The notes under the pieces are model-generated. The model was not told the DNA's origin and made no database searches. It worked only from the letters and a program-made list of their open reading frames with translations. Source: Variovorax sp. Root411 (GTDB taxonomy: Bacteria; Pseudomonadota; Gammaproteobacteria; Burkholderiales; Burkholderiaceae_C). Taken from it: a stretch of DNA of 64,000 nucleotides. Location: the NCBI RefSeq assembly GCF_001425205.1, contig NZ_LMDW01000002.1:109099-173098 (forward strand), read 5' to 3'. Of this stretch, positions 1 through 8,931 are shown in pieces (within the stretch, counting starts at the first letter, position 1; each line of letters begins with the position of its first letter). A program made the position numbers and the translations under genes.

Positions 1-691
1 AGGGGAAGGCGGCGTGCGCGGCCTGCAGGTGCGGATCGGTCTTGTAGAGCGCGTAGCGGTCGCGAAACCCGGCCAGCTGCGTGGGAATGCCGCCCTCGTG
101 GCGCCGCACGTGGCGCGAGCCCCAGGAGCTTTCGTAGATGTAGTCGCCGAGGTGCACCACGAGATCGAGCGGCTGCGCGGCCATGTCGCGGTAGGCCGCG
201 TAGTAGCCCTGCTCGTACTGCTGGCAGGAGGCAAAGGCGAAGCGCAGCGGCTGCGAGGCGTCGTCGGTGTCGGCGGGTGCCGTGCGCGTGCGGCCGATGG
301 GGCTGTGCGCACCGGCTGCGGTGAAGCGGTACCAGTAGGGGCGACCGGGCCGGAGCCCCTGCACCTCGACGTGCACCGAGTGGGCAAGTTCGGCGGCTGC
401 CGTCGCCGAGCCCTTGGACACGATGCGCCGGAAGCCTTCGTCTTCCGCCACCTCCCATCGCACCTCGACCGGCGCCTCGCCCATGCCGCCTCCTTGCAGC
501 GGCTCGGGTGCGAGCCGCGTCCAGAGCACCATGCCATCGGGCCGTGGTACGCCCGAGGCCACACCGAGCGTGAACGGGTCGCGCGGCGTTTGCTGCGCAT
601 TCAGCCTCAGGAAGGGATGGCCCAGCGAAGCGGCGGCCAGCCCGATGCGCAGCAGGCGCCTGCGCGAAAGCGTCGGCATGTTGTCGTTCAT
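1..691 (-). CDS. phoD: PhoD-type alkaline phosphatase, C-terminal part outside the window
   Basis: The reading frame enters from the left edge, so only about the first 230 residues are present; the family is usually about 500 or more. The N-terminus carries twin arginines (SRRRLLR) followed by a short hydrophobic stretch, as in Tat export signals, so a periplasmic enzyme is expected. Next come the PhoD N-terminal fibronectin-like domain (GVASGVPRPDGMVLWTRLAP) and the start of the metallophosphatase domain (FASCQQYEQG, then LVVHLGDYIYE with a metal-binding Asp). Known members are Ca/Fe phosphodiesterase/phosphomonoesterases that release phosphate. The start at 691 gives MNDNMPTLSRRR; an in-frame ATG at 679 also keeps the Tat motif. 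The family is clear; substrate range is not shown. Confidence 0.88.
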   Translation of the reverse strand, partial: MNDNMPTLSRRRLLRIGLAAASLGHPFLRLNAQQTPRDPFTLGVASGVPRPDGMVLWTRLAPEPLQGGGMGEAPVEVRWEVAEDEGFRRIVSKGSATAAAELAHSVHVEVQGLRPGRPYWYRFTAAGAHSPIGRTRTAPADTDDASQPLRFAFASCQQYEQGYYAAYRDMAAQPLDLVVHLGDYIYESSWGSRHVRRHEGGIPTQLAGFRDRYALYKTDPHLQAAHAAFP

Positions 692-807
692 TCGCCCGCC
701 GAGGTGACCATAGAAATCATCGCCGGCAATGTCGTTCGCTTTGCCCGCCGCTGTCAACCGCCGCCCCCGCTGGCGAATGCCTCGCAGGTCGCTTCGCGGC
801 GGAAAGC

Positions 808-2052
808 TCAACAGGCGGTGACCGCGGGCCGCCGCGCAGTGGCTCGCGCGCTCATCACCGCCCAGCCGAACACGCCCAGCCCCGCCAGCGCCAGCAGCGC
901 GCCGACCCAGCCGGTCGAGGTCCAGCCCAGGCCCGCCGCAATGGCCACGCCGCCGAGCCACGCGCCGAGCGCGTTGGCCATGTTGAAGGCCGAGTGGTTG
1001 AGGGCGGCCGCGAGGGTCTGCGCATCGCCGGCCACGTCCATCAGGCGGATTTGCAGCGCCGGGCCGATGGCCACCGTGGTGCCGATGAGGAACACGTTGA
1101 TCGACGCCGCCACCACGTTGTGGGCCGCGAAGGTGAACATGGCGAGCACCAGCGCCGCGTAGACCATCACGCCGCCGATGGTGCGCATCACCGATCTGTC
1201 GGCCAGCCGTGCGCCCACGAGATTGCCCACGACCATGCCGAGGCCGAACAGCGCGAGCACGAAGGGCACGCCGCCGATGGACATGCCCGCCACCTCGATC
1301 AGCGTCGGCTTGATGTAGCTGAACACCGAGAACATGCCGCCGAAGCCGATGGCGGCAATGCCGAGCGTGAACCACACCTGCTTGCGCCTGAGCGCGCCCA
1401 GTTCGCGCCAGGGGCTGGCACCGGCCGGCGGCGCGATGTCGGGAATGTCGCGGCGAAGCAGCGCGATGGCCACCAGCGCGATGAGGCCGACGAACACGAA
1501 GGCCGCGCGCCAGCCGAAGTACTGGCCCAGCCACGCCGCGATGGGCACGCCGACCAGCGTGGCGCCGGTGAGCCCCAGCATGACGAGCCCCACGGCCCGC
1601 GCGCGGCGCCCCGGTGGCGCGAGCGTGGCGGCCACGAGCGCGGCCACGCCGAAGTAGGTGCCGTGCGGCAGGCCGGTGGCAAAGCGCAGCAGGTTCAGCA
1701 GCAGGTAGTTGGGAGCAGCGGCGCTGGCGAAGTTGCCGGCCGCGAACACGGCCATGAGCGCGATCAGCAGCGCGCGGCGGCCCCAGCCGGCCGCGAGCAC
1801 CGCGAGCACGGGAGCGCCGATGACCACGCCGAGCGCGTAGGCGCTGATGACGTGGCCGGCCTGCGGGATGCTCACGTCGATGTCCTTCGCCACTTCGGGC
1901 AGCAGACCCATGATGACGAATTCGCCGGTGCCGATGGCGAAGCCGCCGACGCCGAGCGCGAGCACGGCCCGCAGGAAGTTGACGGGCGGCGCAGGGGAAG
2001 AAACGGAAATGTCGGTGTCCGCGCTGTCCGGCGCGGTTGGGGAGGCGTTCAA
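808..2052 (-). CDS. MFS exporter, DHA1 family (AraJ/YdhP-like)
   Basis: About 414 residues with the twelve hydrophobic segments of a major facilitator exporter. Near the first helix it has VGGFAIGTGEFVIMGLLPEVA, typical of the AraJ/YdhP/PbuE-like DHA1 branch, whose members export sugars, purines or drugs. No ATG lies at the N-terminus. TTG codons occur at 2091 and 2052; the one at 2052 follows a good AGGAG and is preferred, removing 13 poorly conserved residues. The gene stands alone, convergent to nothing, upstream of the urt operon on the same strand. The substrate cannot be inferred. Confidence 0.85.
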   Translation of the reverse strand: MNASPTAPDSADTDISVSSPAPPVNFLRAVLALGVGGFAIGTGEFVIMGLLPEVAKDIDVSIPQAGHVISAYALGVVIGAPVLAVLAAGWGRRALLIALMAVFAAGNFASAAAPNYLLLNLLRFATGLPHGTYFGVAALVAATLAPPGRRARAVGLVMLGLTGATLVGVPIAAWLGQYFGWRAAFVFVGLIALVAIALLRRDIPDIAPPAGASPWRELGALRRKQVWFTLGIAAIGFGGMFSVFSYIKPTLIEVAGMSIGGVPFVLALFGLGMVVGNLVGARLADRSVMRTIGGVMVYAALVLAMFTFAAHNVVAASINVFLIGTTVAIGPALQIRLMDVAGDAQTLAAALNHSAFNMANALGAWLGGVAIAAGLGWTSTGWVGALLALAGLGVFGWAVMSARATARRPAVTAC

Positions 2053-2162
2053 GGCCAGGCTCCTGGGAGGGTGCCCGGCGGCAGCGGGCAAGGCCCGATT
2101 TTAGGGTAAACCCTGAACCCCCGCCGATACGGAAATGCCGACGGCTCTGTACTCGCCCGTGT

Positions 2163-2855
2163 TCAGATCGCCACGAGCTGGCGCACGCCCTGCGCCTCCA
2201 TGTCCTTGCCGAGACCGCGTGCGATGACTTCGCCGCGCTCCATCACGAGGTAGTCGTCGGCCAGTTCCTGGGCGAAGTCGTAGTACTGCTCGCACAGCAC
2301 GATGGCCATGTCGCCGCGGTCGGCCAGCATGCGTATGACGCGGCCGATGTCCTTGATGATGCTGGGCTGGATGCCTTCGGTGGGCTCGTCGAGGATCAGG
2401 AGCTTGGGCTTGGGCGCGAGGGCACGGGCGATGGCGAGCTGCTGCTGCTGGCCACCCGAGAGGTCGCCGCCTCGTCTGTTGATCATCTGCTTGAGGACGG
2501 GGAACAGCTCGAACAGTTCCTGCGGGATGGGCGTGCTGCCGCTCTTGTAGGCGAGGCCCATGCGCAGGTTCTCTTCCACCGTGAGTCTTGCGAAGATTTC
2601 GCGGCCCTGGGGGACGAAGCCGATGCCGGCCCTGGCCCTGTCGTATGGCGTGGCCTTGTGGATCGGTTTGCCTTCGAGTTCGATGCTGCCGCTCTTGATG
2701 GGGACGAGGCCCATCAACGACTTGAGCAATGTTGTCTTGCCTACGCCGTTGCGGCCGAGCAGCACGGTGACCTTGCCCAGCGTGGCCTCGAAGCTCACGT
2801 CCCTGAGGATGTGGGAGCCGCCGTAGTACTGGTGGATGTTCTTGACTGTCAGCAT
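2163..2855 (-). CDS. urtE: Urea ABC transporter ATP-binding subunit UrtE
   Basis: 230 residues, the usual UrtE/LivF length. Visible motifs are Walker A GRNGVGKTT (34-42), the signature LSGGQQQQ (132-139) and Walker B LLILDEPTEGIQP (152-164). LivF-family ATPases energise import of amino acids or, in this operon context, urea and short amides. It is the last gene of urtABCDE, 306 bp below urtD, a gap that holds a palindrome. The gene order urtA-B-C-D-E on one strand makes the urea assignment much safer than sequence alone. Confidence 0.93.
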   Translation of the reverse strand: MLTVKNIHQYYGGSHILRDVSFEATLGKVTVLLGRNGVGKTTLLKSLMGLVPIKSGSIELEGKPIHKATPYDRARAGIGFVPQGREIFARLTVEENLRMGLAYKSGSTPIPQELFELFPVLKQMINRRGGDLSGGQQQQLAIARALAPKPKLLILDEPTEGIQPSIIKDIGRVIRMLADRGDMAIVLCEQYYDFAQELADDYLVMERGEVIARGLGKDMEAQGVRQLVAI

Positions 2856-3161
2856 TTTTGGAACGCGCCTTCCTTCGTCTTTTCTGAGGGGCGCCGTGCC
2901 GCATGCCGGGCGCCTGTCGTGGCTTTGATGCCGCTGCCCTCACCCCTGCCCTCTCCCAGAGGGAGAGGGAGGAAGTCAGGGGGAAACACGACGGTTCTGA
3001 ACGCGGCGCGGATCAGGGCTCGCAGCTGTTTGAGCGAAGCGAGTTCTGCGAGACCCCGCCCGGCGCGAGCAGCGCAGGGAAGCCCGAAGGGCCGGTGACG
3101 TCGGCCGCTCAAAGGGACAGCTCCCGTCGCCGAGCCCTGGACAACGGCAATGACGACGAGA
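2856..3161. other. urtD-urtE spacer with GC-rich repeats, no gene seen
   Basis: A 306-bp gap between two co-directional operon genes. No credible coding frame is seen. It contains a perfect 9-bp hairpin at 2949-2969 (listed separately) and a long GC-rich tract with GAGCGAAGCGAGTTCTGCGA near 3030 that looks like dispersed intergenic repeat DNA. No promoter or terminator could be assigned. Confidence 0.5.
2949..2969. repeat. REP-like hairpin, copy 1 of 3 in the urt operon
   Basis: CCCTCTCCC-AGA-GGGAGAGGG, a perfect 9-bp stem with a 3-nt loop, preceded by CCCTCACCCCTG. The same unit (CCCTCACCCC plus CCCTCTCCCC hairpin) occurs twice more between urtA and urtB. Confidence 0.7.
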
Positions 3162-4040
3162 TCAGCGCCCAAGATAAACCTCGATCACGCGCTCGTCGGC
3201 CTGCACTTCGTCCAGCGTGCCCTGCGCAAGCACGGAGCCATCGCACAGCACCGTGACGATCTCCGAGATCGTGCGGATGAAGCTCATGTCGTGCTCCACC
3301 ACCATCAGCGAATGCTTGCCCTTGAGCGTGAGGAACAGCTCCGCCGTGCGGGCCGTCTCCTCATCGGTCATGCCGGCCACGGGCTCGTCGAGCAGCAGCA
3401 GCTTCGGGTCCTGCATCAGCAGCATGCCGATTTCGAGCCACTGCTTCTGGCCATGGCTCAGGTTGCCGGCCAGGCGCGACACGCTGTCGGCGAGGTGGAT
3501 GGTCTGCAGCACTTCGGCGAGCCGGTCGCTCTGCGCCGAGTCGAGCCTGAACAGCATCGAGGCGCGCACGCCCTTGTCGGTCTTCAGCGCGAGTTCGAGG
3601 TTCTCGAACACGGTCAGGTGCTCGAACACCGTCGGCTTCTGGAACTTGCGGCCGATGCCCAGCTGGGCGATGTCGGCTTCGCGGTGGCGCAGCAGGTCGA
3701 TGGTGCTGCCGAAGAACACAGTGCCCGAGTCGGGCCGCGTCTTGCCGGTGATGATGTCCATCATCGTGGTCTTGCCCGCACCGTTGGGGCCGATGATGCA
3801 GCGAAGTTCGCCGGGCGCAATGTCGAGCGACAGCTTGTTGATGGCCTTGAAGCCGTCGAAGCTCACGCTCACGTCTTCGAGGTACAGGATGCGGCCGTGC
3901 GTGACGTCGACCTCACCCGGCGTGACATGGCGGCCGAAGTCGGCGGAGCGGCCGCCCGATTCGGTGCTGCCGCTCACGTAGTGGGTGCCGCTGGCACGTG
4001 CGGCGCGCTCGGCGCCTGCGTCCATCAGGTCCGGCGTCAT
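3162..4040 (-). CDS. urtD: Urea ABC transporter ATP-binding subunit UrtD
   Basis: 292 residues. An N-terminal extension of about 45 residues without known motif precedes the ATPase core: Walker A GPNGAGKTT (84-92), an LSHGQKQ signature and Walker B LLLLDEPVAGM, with a LivG-type C-terminus. It is the partner ATPase of UrtE. The ATG at 4040 overlaps the stop of urtC by four bases (ATGA), so the two are translationally coupled, which fixes the start. An open frame continues upstream through urtC in another frame and is not real coding. Some UrtD proteins are this long because of the N-terminal extension. Confidence 0.94.
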   Translation of the reverse strand: MTPDLMDAGAERAARASGTHYVSGSTESGGRSADFGRHVTPGEVDVTHGRILYLEDVSVSFDGFKAINKLSLDIAPGELRCIIGPNGAGKTTMMDIITGKTRPDSGTVFFGSTIDLLRHREADIAQLGIGRKFQKPTVFEHLTVFENLELALKTDKGVRASMLFRLDSAQSDRLAEVLQTIHLADSVSRLAGNLSHGQKQWLEIGMLLMQDPKLLLLDEPVAGMTDEETARTAELFLTLKGKHSLMVVEHDMSFIRTISEIVTVLCDGSVLAQGTLDEVQADERVIEVYLGR

Positions 4041-5254
4041 GCGCGTGCTCCCTTCGCGTCCACGGGCAGCGAGGTGAGCGCTTCGGGCTCGACGCCCTGC
4101 TCTGCCGCAACGGCGCGGCGGGCATCCGGGAGAGGTTCGGGCTGCGCAGGCTTCTTCTCCCTCGACAACCACTGACGCACCAGCCCCACGATGCCGTTCG
4201 GCAGGAACAGCGTGACGGCAATGAACAGCGCACCCAGGAAGTACAGCCAGTACTCGGGGTACGCCACCGTGAGCCAGCTCTTCGCGCCGTTGACGATGAA
4301 GGCGCCGATGATCGGCCCGATCAACGTCGCGCGCCCGCCCACCGCGGCCCAGATCGCGATCTCGATGGAGTTGGCCGCGCTCATCTCGCCGGGGTTGATG
4401 ATGCCGACCTGCGGCACGTACAGCGCGCCGGCCACGCCGCACATGATGGCGGAGATGACCCAGATCGTGAGCTTGTACGGCAGCGGGTTGTAGCCCGAGA
4501 ACATCACGCGCGTCTCGGCGTCGCGAATGGCCTGCAGCACGCGGCCGAACTTGCTGCCGATGAGCCACTTGGCGAACAGGAAGAAGCCCAGCAGCGTGAG
4601 GCCGGTGAGCGCGAACAGCGTCATGCGCATTTCCTGCGTGGCGATCGGGATGTTCAGGATGCGCTTGAAATCGGTGAAGCCGTTGTTGCCGCCGAAGCCC
4701 GTCTCGTTGCGGAAGAACAGCAGCATCGCCGCGAAGGTCATGGCCTGCGTGATGATCGAGAAGTACACGCCCTTGATGCGCGAGCGGAAGGCGAAGAAGC
4801 CGAACACGAAGGCGATGAGGCCGGGCACTGCGACGATGAGCAGCAGCGTCATTCCGAAGCTGCCGCTGAAGGTCCAGTGCCAGGGCAGCTCCTTCCAGTC
4901 GAGGAACACCATGAAGTCGGGCAGGTCGCTCTTGTAGTTGCCGTCGCGGCCGATCTGGCGCATGAGGTACATGCCCATCATGTAGCCGCCCAGCGCAAAG
5001 AACAGGCCATGGCCCAGCGAGAGGATGCCGGTGTAGCCCCAGATCAGGTCCATGGCCAGCGCGCAGATGGCGTAGCACATGATCTTGCCGACCAGCGCCA
5101 CGGCGTAGTCGCTCATGTGCAGCGGGCTGTCCGCGGGCACCCACATGTTGAGCACCGGCGCCACGGCGCACACCACGATCAGCGCGACGAAGAAGGCCGT
5201 CCAGCCCTTGCCGCTCAGCAGCGGCCCTTTCGAGGGAAGAATCACTGAGCTCAT
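4037..5254 (-). CDS. urtC: Urea ABC transporter permease UrtC
   Basis: 405 residues, with about ten hydrophobic segments and the LivM-family core (GYTGILSLGHGLFFALGGY). It forms the inner-membrane channel together with UrtB. The C-terminal about 50 residues are hydrophilic (LSREKKPAQPEPLPDARR and beyond), a tail longer than in most LivM proteins. It is coupled to urtD by a 4-bp overlap and separated from urtB by 130 bp that holds a dispersed repeat (5281-5375). Confidence 0.95.
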   Translation of the reverse strand: MSSVILPSKGPLLSGKGWTAFFVALIVVCAVAPVLNMWVPADSPLHMSDYAVALVGKIMCYAICALAMDLIWGYTGILSLGHGLFFALGGYMMGMYLMRQIGRDGNYKSDLPDFMVFLDWKELPWHWTFSGSFGMTLLLIVAVPGLIAFVFGFFAFRSRIKGVYFSIITQAMTFAAMLLFFRNETGFGGNNGFTDFKRILNIPIATQEMRMTLFALTGLTLLGFFLFAKWLIGSKFGRVLQAIRDAETRVMFSGYNPLPYKLTIWVISAIMCGVAGALYVPQVGIINPGEMSAANSIEIAIWAAVGGRATLIGPIIGAFIVNGAKSWLTVAYPEYWLYFLGALFIAVTLFLPNGIVGLVRQWLSREKKPAQPEPLPDARRAVAAEQGVEPEALTSLPVDAKGARA

Positions 5255-5280
5255 AGCGGCATGGCCTTGATGGATCGGTC

Positions 5281-5375
5281 CAGGAACACCGCGGAACCGG
5301 CTTTGCCGGGCCGCTGGTGTTGCCCCCGCGAGGGGGTTGGCGAAGCGACACGAAGTGCGCGCAGACTGGGGGTGG
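5281..5375. repeat. Dispersed ~95-bp repeat, copy A
   Basis: Reverse-complement match, roughly 88% by eye, to 22213-22310. Shared blocks include GCGCACTTCGTGTCGCT, the CCCCC...GGGGG hairpin followed by CAACACC, and CCGGTTCCGCGGTGTT. It lies in the urtB-urtC spacer. No coding content is seen. Confidence 0.8.
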
Positions 5376-5384
5376 TCCTGCTCT

Positions 5385-6968
5385 TCATGCCTCTGCGCTC
5401 CGACCCTTCATCGCGAAGATGCCCTGGGGGCGCTTCTGGATGAAGATGATGATGAAGACAAGCACCGCGATCTTCGCGAGCACCGCGCCCGCCCAGCCCT
5501 CGATGAACTTGTTGAGAATGCCCAGCCCCAGCGCCGCGTACACGGTGCCCGCGAGCTGGCCGACGCCGCCCATCACGACCACCATGAAGCTGTCGACGAT
5601 GTAGCTCTGGCCGAGATCAGGGCCGACGTTGCCGATCTGGCTCAGCGCGCAGCCCGCGAGGCCCGCGATGCCGGAGCCGAGCGCGAAAGCGTAGGTGTCG
5701 ATGCGTGCCGTGTTCACGCCCATGCACGAGGCGATCGGCCGGTTCTGCGTGACGCCGCGCACGAACAGGCCCAGGCGCGTCTTGCCGATGAGCCAACCCA
5801 TCGCGAGCAATACCAGCGCCGCGAAGATGATGATGCAGATGCGGTTCCACGGCAGCGTCACGTTGCTCAGCATCGAGAAGCCGCCGCTCATCCAGCCGGG
5901 GTTTTCCACGCCGACGTTCTGCGCGCCGAACAGCGTGCGCACGAGCTGCTGCAGCATCAGGCTGATGCCCCAGGTGGCGAGCAGCGTCTCGAGCGGGCGG
6001 CCGTAGAGGAAGCGGATCACGCCGCGTTCGAGCACCGCGCCGACCAGCGCCGATGCGAGGAACGACACCGGGATCGCAGCGACGAGGTACAGCCCGAACA
6101 TCGACTCGGGCAGGTACTTCTGGAAGATGCCCTGCATCACGTAGGTGGCGTAGGCGCCGATCATCATCAGCTCGCCATGCGCCATGTTGATGACGCCCAT
6201 CAGCCCGTAGGTGATGGCGAGGCCCAGTGCGGCCAACAGCAGCACCGAGCCCAGGCTGATGCCGCTGAACACGGCGTTGATGCGGTCGCCCCAGACCAGC
6301 GCACCGTCGATGCTGGCGATGGACGCGACGATGGCGGCCTTGACGTCCGCTTCGGTTTCGTCGGCCAGGCGCTGGTTGAGCAGCAGCTTGGTATCGGGGT
6401 TGCGGTTGTTGCCCAGTTCCTTCGCTGCCACGAGGCGCTTGGCCTTGTCGGCGCTCGTGAGCATGCTGGCGGCGCGCACCAGTTCGAGTTGCGCCTTGAT
6501 CTTCGGGTTGGTTTCGGCGGCCAGCGCCTTCTCGACCATCGGGATGCGCGATTCGTCGGGCTCCTTGAACAGGGCCTGTGCCGCTTCGGCGCGCACCGCG
6601 TCGTCCTTGCTCGTGAGCTTGAGCGCAGCCTGCGCCGCATCGAGCGCGCCGCGCATGAGGTTGTTGTTGACGACGTCTTCGGCGGTATCGGGCACCTTCA
6701 GCTCGGCGCCGGTTACGGGGTCGAAGCCCTTGTCGTCCTTCATCACGAAGACCTTGTCTTCGGTGTACTTGACTGCGTCGTCGGACATCGCCTGGATGAA
6801 GGCTGCCGTCTTGTCGTCGGCCGTGAGCACGGCCTTGTTGAGCGCGGCGATGCGGGCTTCGGATTCGCCGGAGGCGATGGCCCGGGCTTCGTCGGCGGTC
6901 AGCGCGTGGGCGGCCGATGCCATGAGGAGCATGGCGGCTAAGGCGCAGTGAAGGGTTCGTCGAAGCAT
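5385..6968 (-). CDS. urtB: Urea ABC transporter permease UrtB
   Basis: 527 residues from the ATG at 6968, which begins a signal-like MLRRTLHCALAAMLLMASAAHA. Roughly residues 25-225 form a periplasmic domain found in UrtB but not in LivH. The permease follows, beginning around GISLGSVLLLAALGLAITYG, with the family motif VINMAHGELMMIGAYATYV. An open frame extends to 7031 but would translate through the palindromic spacer, so the internal ATG is chosen. UrtB pairs with UrtC in the membrane. It follows urtA after a 160-bp spacer with two inverted palindromes. Confidence 0.94.
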   Translation of the reverse strand: MLRRTLHCALAAMLLMASAAHALTADEARAIASGESEARIAALNKAVLTADDKTAAFIQAMSDDAVKYTEDKVFVMKDDKGFDPVTGAELKVPDTAEDVVNNNLMRGALDAAQAALKLTSKDDAVRAEAAQALFKEPDESRIPMVEKALAAETNPKIKAQLELVRAASMLTSADKAKRLVAAKELGNNRNPDTKLLLNQRLADETEADVKAAIVASIASIDGALVWGDRINAVFSGISLGSVLLLAALGLAITYGLMGVINMAHGELMMIGAYATYVMQGIFQKYLPESMFGLYLVAAIPVSFLASALVGAVLERGVIRFLYGRPLETLLATWGISLMLQQLVRTLFGAQNVGVENPGWMSGGFSMLSNVTLPWNRICIIIFAALVLLAMGWLIGKTRLGLFVRGVTQNRPIASCMGVNTARIDTYAFALGSGIAGLAGCALSQIGNVGPDLGQSYIVDSFMVVVMGGVGQLAGTVYAALGLGILNKFIEGWAGAVLAKIAVLVFIIIFIQKRPQGIFAMKGRSAEA

Positions 6969-6984
6969 CTTGAGATTCGTGTTG

Positions 6985-7102
6985 CCCCCTCTCCCCTTGG
7001 GGAGAGGGTTGGGGTGAGGGCCGGCGGCCATCCAACAGAGGCGGCGGCCAGATCGACCGCCGCAGCCCCCTCACCCCAGCCCTCTCCCCGAGGGGAGAGG
7101 GA
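6985..7102. repeat. Composite palindrome between urtA and urtB (REP-like copies 2 and 3)
   Basis: Two hairpins, CCCTCTCCCC-TT-GGGGAGAGGG (6987-7008) and CCCTCTCCCC-GA-GGGGAGAGGG (7080-7101), lie in opposite orientation. They are joined by GGGTGAGGG / CCCTCACCCC arms that can pair with each other. A strong structure directly after a binding-protein gene is the usual place for an mRNA stabiliser or attenuator that keeps the binding protein more abundant than the permease; that role is inferred. Confidence 0.75.
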
Positions 7103-7128
7103 GCAAGGCAGGGGACTTGGTCGCAGAC

Positions 7129-8397
7129 TTACATCGACTTGCCAGCAGGCTGATCCGGCTTCTTGTCGTTGCCTTCGATATACGGGCTCCAAGGCTTGGC
7201 CTTCACCGGACCCGGCGTCTTCCATACCACGTTGAACTGGCCATCGGCCTTGATCTCGCCGATGAACACGCTCTTGTGCAGGTGATGGTTCTTCTCGTCC
7301 ATCTTCGACACGATGCCCGAGGGGGCCGTGAAGGTCTGGCCGGCCATGGCGGCGATCACCTTGTCGGTGTCGGTCGACTTGGCCTTCTCCACGGCCTGCT
7401 TCCACATGTGGATGCCGATCCAGGTGGCTTCCATCGGGTCGTTGGTGAGCGGCTTGTCCTTGTGGCCGGCGATGTTCTTGGCCTTGGCGTAGTCGCTCCA
7501 CTGCTTGATGAACGCCGTGTTGGTCGGGTTCTTGATCGACATGAAGTAGTTCCAGGCGGCAAGGTGGCCCACGAGCGGCTTGGTGTCCACGCCGCGCAGT
7601 TCTTCCTCGCCCACCGAGAAAGCCACCACCGGCACGTCCTTGGCCTTCAGGCCGGCGTTGCCGAGTTCCTTGTAGAAGGGCACGTTGGAGTCGCCGTTGA
7701 TGGTCGAGACCACCGCCGTCTTGCCGCCGGCCGAGAACTTCTTGATGTCGGCAACGATGGTCTGGTAGTCGCTGTGGCCGAAGGGGGTGTACTTCTCGTC
7801 GATGTCGGTGTCCTTCACGCCCTTGCTCTTGAGGTAGGCGCGCAGGATCTTGTTGGTGGTGCGGGGGTACACGTAGTCGGTGCCCAGCAGCACCCAGCGC
7901 TTGGCGCCGCCGCCTTCCTTGCTCATCAGGTAGTCGACGGCCGGAATGGCTTGCTGGTTGGGCGCGGCGCCCGTGTAGAACACGTTCTTCGAGAGCTCTT
8001 CACCCTCGTACTGCACGGGGTAGAACAGCAGGCCGTTCATTTCCTCGACCACCGGCAGCACCGACTTGCGCGACACCGAGGTCCAGCAGCCGAAGATCAC
8101 CGAGACCTTGTCCTGGCCAAGCAGCTGCTTGGTCTTTTCGGCGAACAGGGGCCAGTTGGAAGCCGGGTCGACCACCACGGGCTCGAGCTGCTTGCCCAGC
8201 ACGCCGCCCTTCTTGTTGATGTCGTCGATCGCCATCAGCACCGTGTCCTTCAACACGGTTTCCGAGATGGCCATCGTTCCCGACAGCGAGTGCAGCACGC
8301 CGACCTTGATGGTGTCGGCGGCAAATGCGGGCGCAGCAGAAATGCTGGCCAGCGCGACGGCGGCGGTGAGCGCCTTGAGTGTGAAACGACGTTGCAT
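7129..8397 (-). CDS. urtA: Urea ABC transporter substrate-binding protein UrtA
   Basis: 422 residues. A Sec signal peptide (MQRRFTLKALTAAVALASISAAPAFA) precedes a mature protein starting ADTIKVGVLHSLSGTMAISET, the hallmark of UrtA/FmdD/AmiC-type periplasmic binding proteins. Further family motifs are FGCWTSVSRKSVLPVVE and LFYPVQYEGEE. It captures urea or short amides in the periplasm for UrtBC. As first gene of the operon it should follow the main promoter, in the short stretch before 8514, where no clear sigma-70 or sigma-54 element was recognised. Confidence 0.95.
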   Translation of the reverse strand: MQRRFTLKALTAAVALASISAAPAFAADTIKVGVLHSLSGTMAISETVLKDTVLMAIDDINKKGGVLGKQLEPVVVDPASNWPLFAEKTKQLLGQDKVSVIFGCWTSVSRKSVLPVVEEMNGLLFYPVQYEGEELSKNVFYTGAAPNQQAIPAVDYLMSKEGGGAKRWVLLGTDYVYPRTTNKILRAYLKSKGVKDTDIDEKYTPFGHSDYQTIVADIKKFSAGGKTAVVSTINGDSNVPFYKELGNAGLKAKDVPVVAFSVGEEELRGVDTKPLVGHLAAWNYFMSIKNPTNTAFIKQWSDYAKAKNIAGHKDKPLTNDPMEATWIGIHMWKQAVEKAKSTDTDKVIAAMAGQTFTAPSGIVSKMDEKNHHLHKSVFIGEIKADGQFNVVWKTPGPVKAKPWSPYIEGNDKKPDQPAGKSM

Positions 8398-8514
8398 GTG
8401 GACTCCTGCTCCGGGGTTGGGTGAACCTTGGCGCCAGCGCTTTGCTGGCGTGGGAGCGAGTCTGCGGAATGCACCAGGACGGGGAAATACGCCGGGTGGC
8501 GTACACGGAGGTAC

Positions 8515-8843
8515 TCAGGCGGACAGCGGCGGTGCCGGGTACTTCCGGGCGTTGACCAGCATCTTGCTTCTTGCCGCTTCCATCAGGTCGATGCCGAGCT
8601 TGTCGGCGAGCTGGAGCAGGTAGAGGAAGACGTCGGCGATCTCGGTGCCGATCTCGGCGCGCGCTTGTCGGCCGGCAGCGAGCGGCTCTGCGCTTCGGTG
8701 AGCCACTGGAAGTGTTCGAGCAGCTCGGCGGCTTCAACCGAGAGCGCCGACGCGAGGTTCTTGGGGGAGTGGAACTGCTCCCAGTTGCGGGCCTGGGCGA
8801 AGTCGCGCAAGGCTTGGGTGAGTGAGGTCAGATCGGATTCCAT
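8515..8843 (-). pseudogene. MazG-type nucleotide pyrophosphohydrolase, frameshifted
   Basis: Two adjoining frames together give a complete protein of the RS21-C6/MazG-like family. The first half, from ATG 8843, reads MESDLTSLTQALRDFAQARN through LSVEAAELLEHFQWLTE to LPADKRA. The second half, ending at 8515, reads EIGTEIADVFLYLLQLADKL to MLVNARKYP. The EAAELLEHFQW helix and the EIxDVFxYLL helix carry the metal-binding acidic residues, so both are needed. The shift falls in a GCGCGCG run at 8657-8664; two extra bases (or one missing) would explain it. Intact members hydrolyse (d)NTPs such as dCTP. A sequencing error in the GC repeat is as likely as real decay. Confidence 0.8.
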
Positions 8844-8931
8844 GGCACACCAGTCGTCGGGCGGCGAGTGTGGCACGGCTCCAGGGAAGAAACCCAATCC
8901 GGGCATGCATATACCCAGATTGGGCAAGACG

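Noticed and set aside
3162..5351. A 2.2-kb continuous minus-strand frame that would fuse UrtD to a long Arg/His-rich N-terminus
   Set aside because: The upstream part is out-of-frame reading of urtC, which is clearly coding in another frame; urtD starts at 4040 with an ATGA overlap.
5337..6941. Long plus-strand open frame opposite urtB
   Set aside because: Composition is Arg/Ala/Asp/His-rich with no hydrophobic or domain pattern, as expected for the antisense of a high-GC gene; urtB itself is unambiguous.
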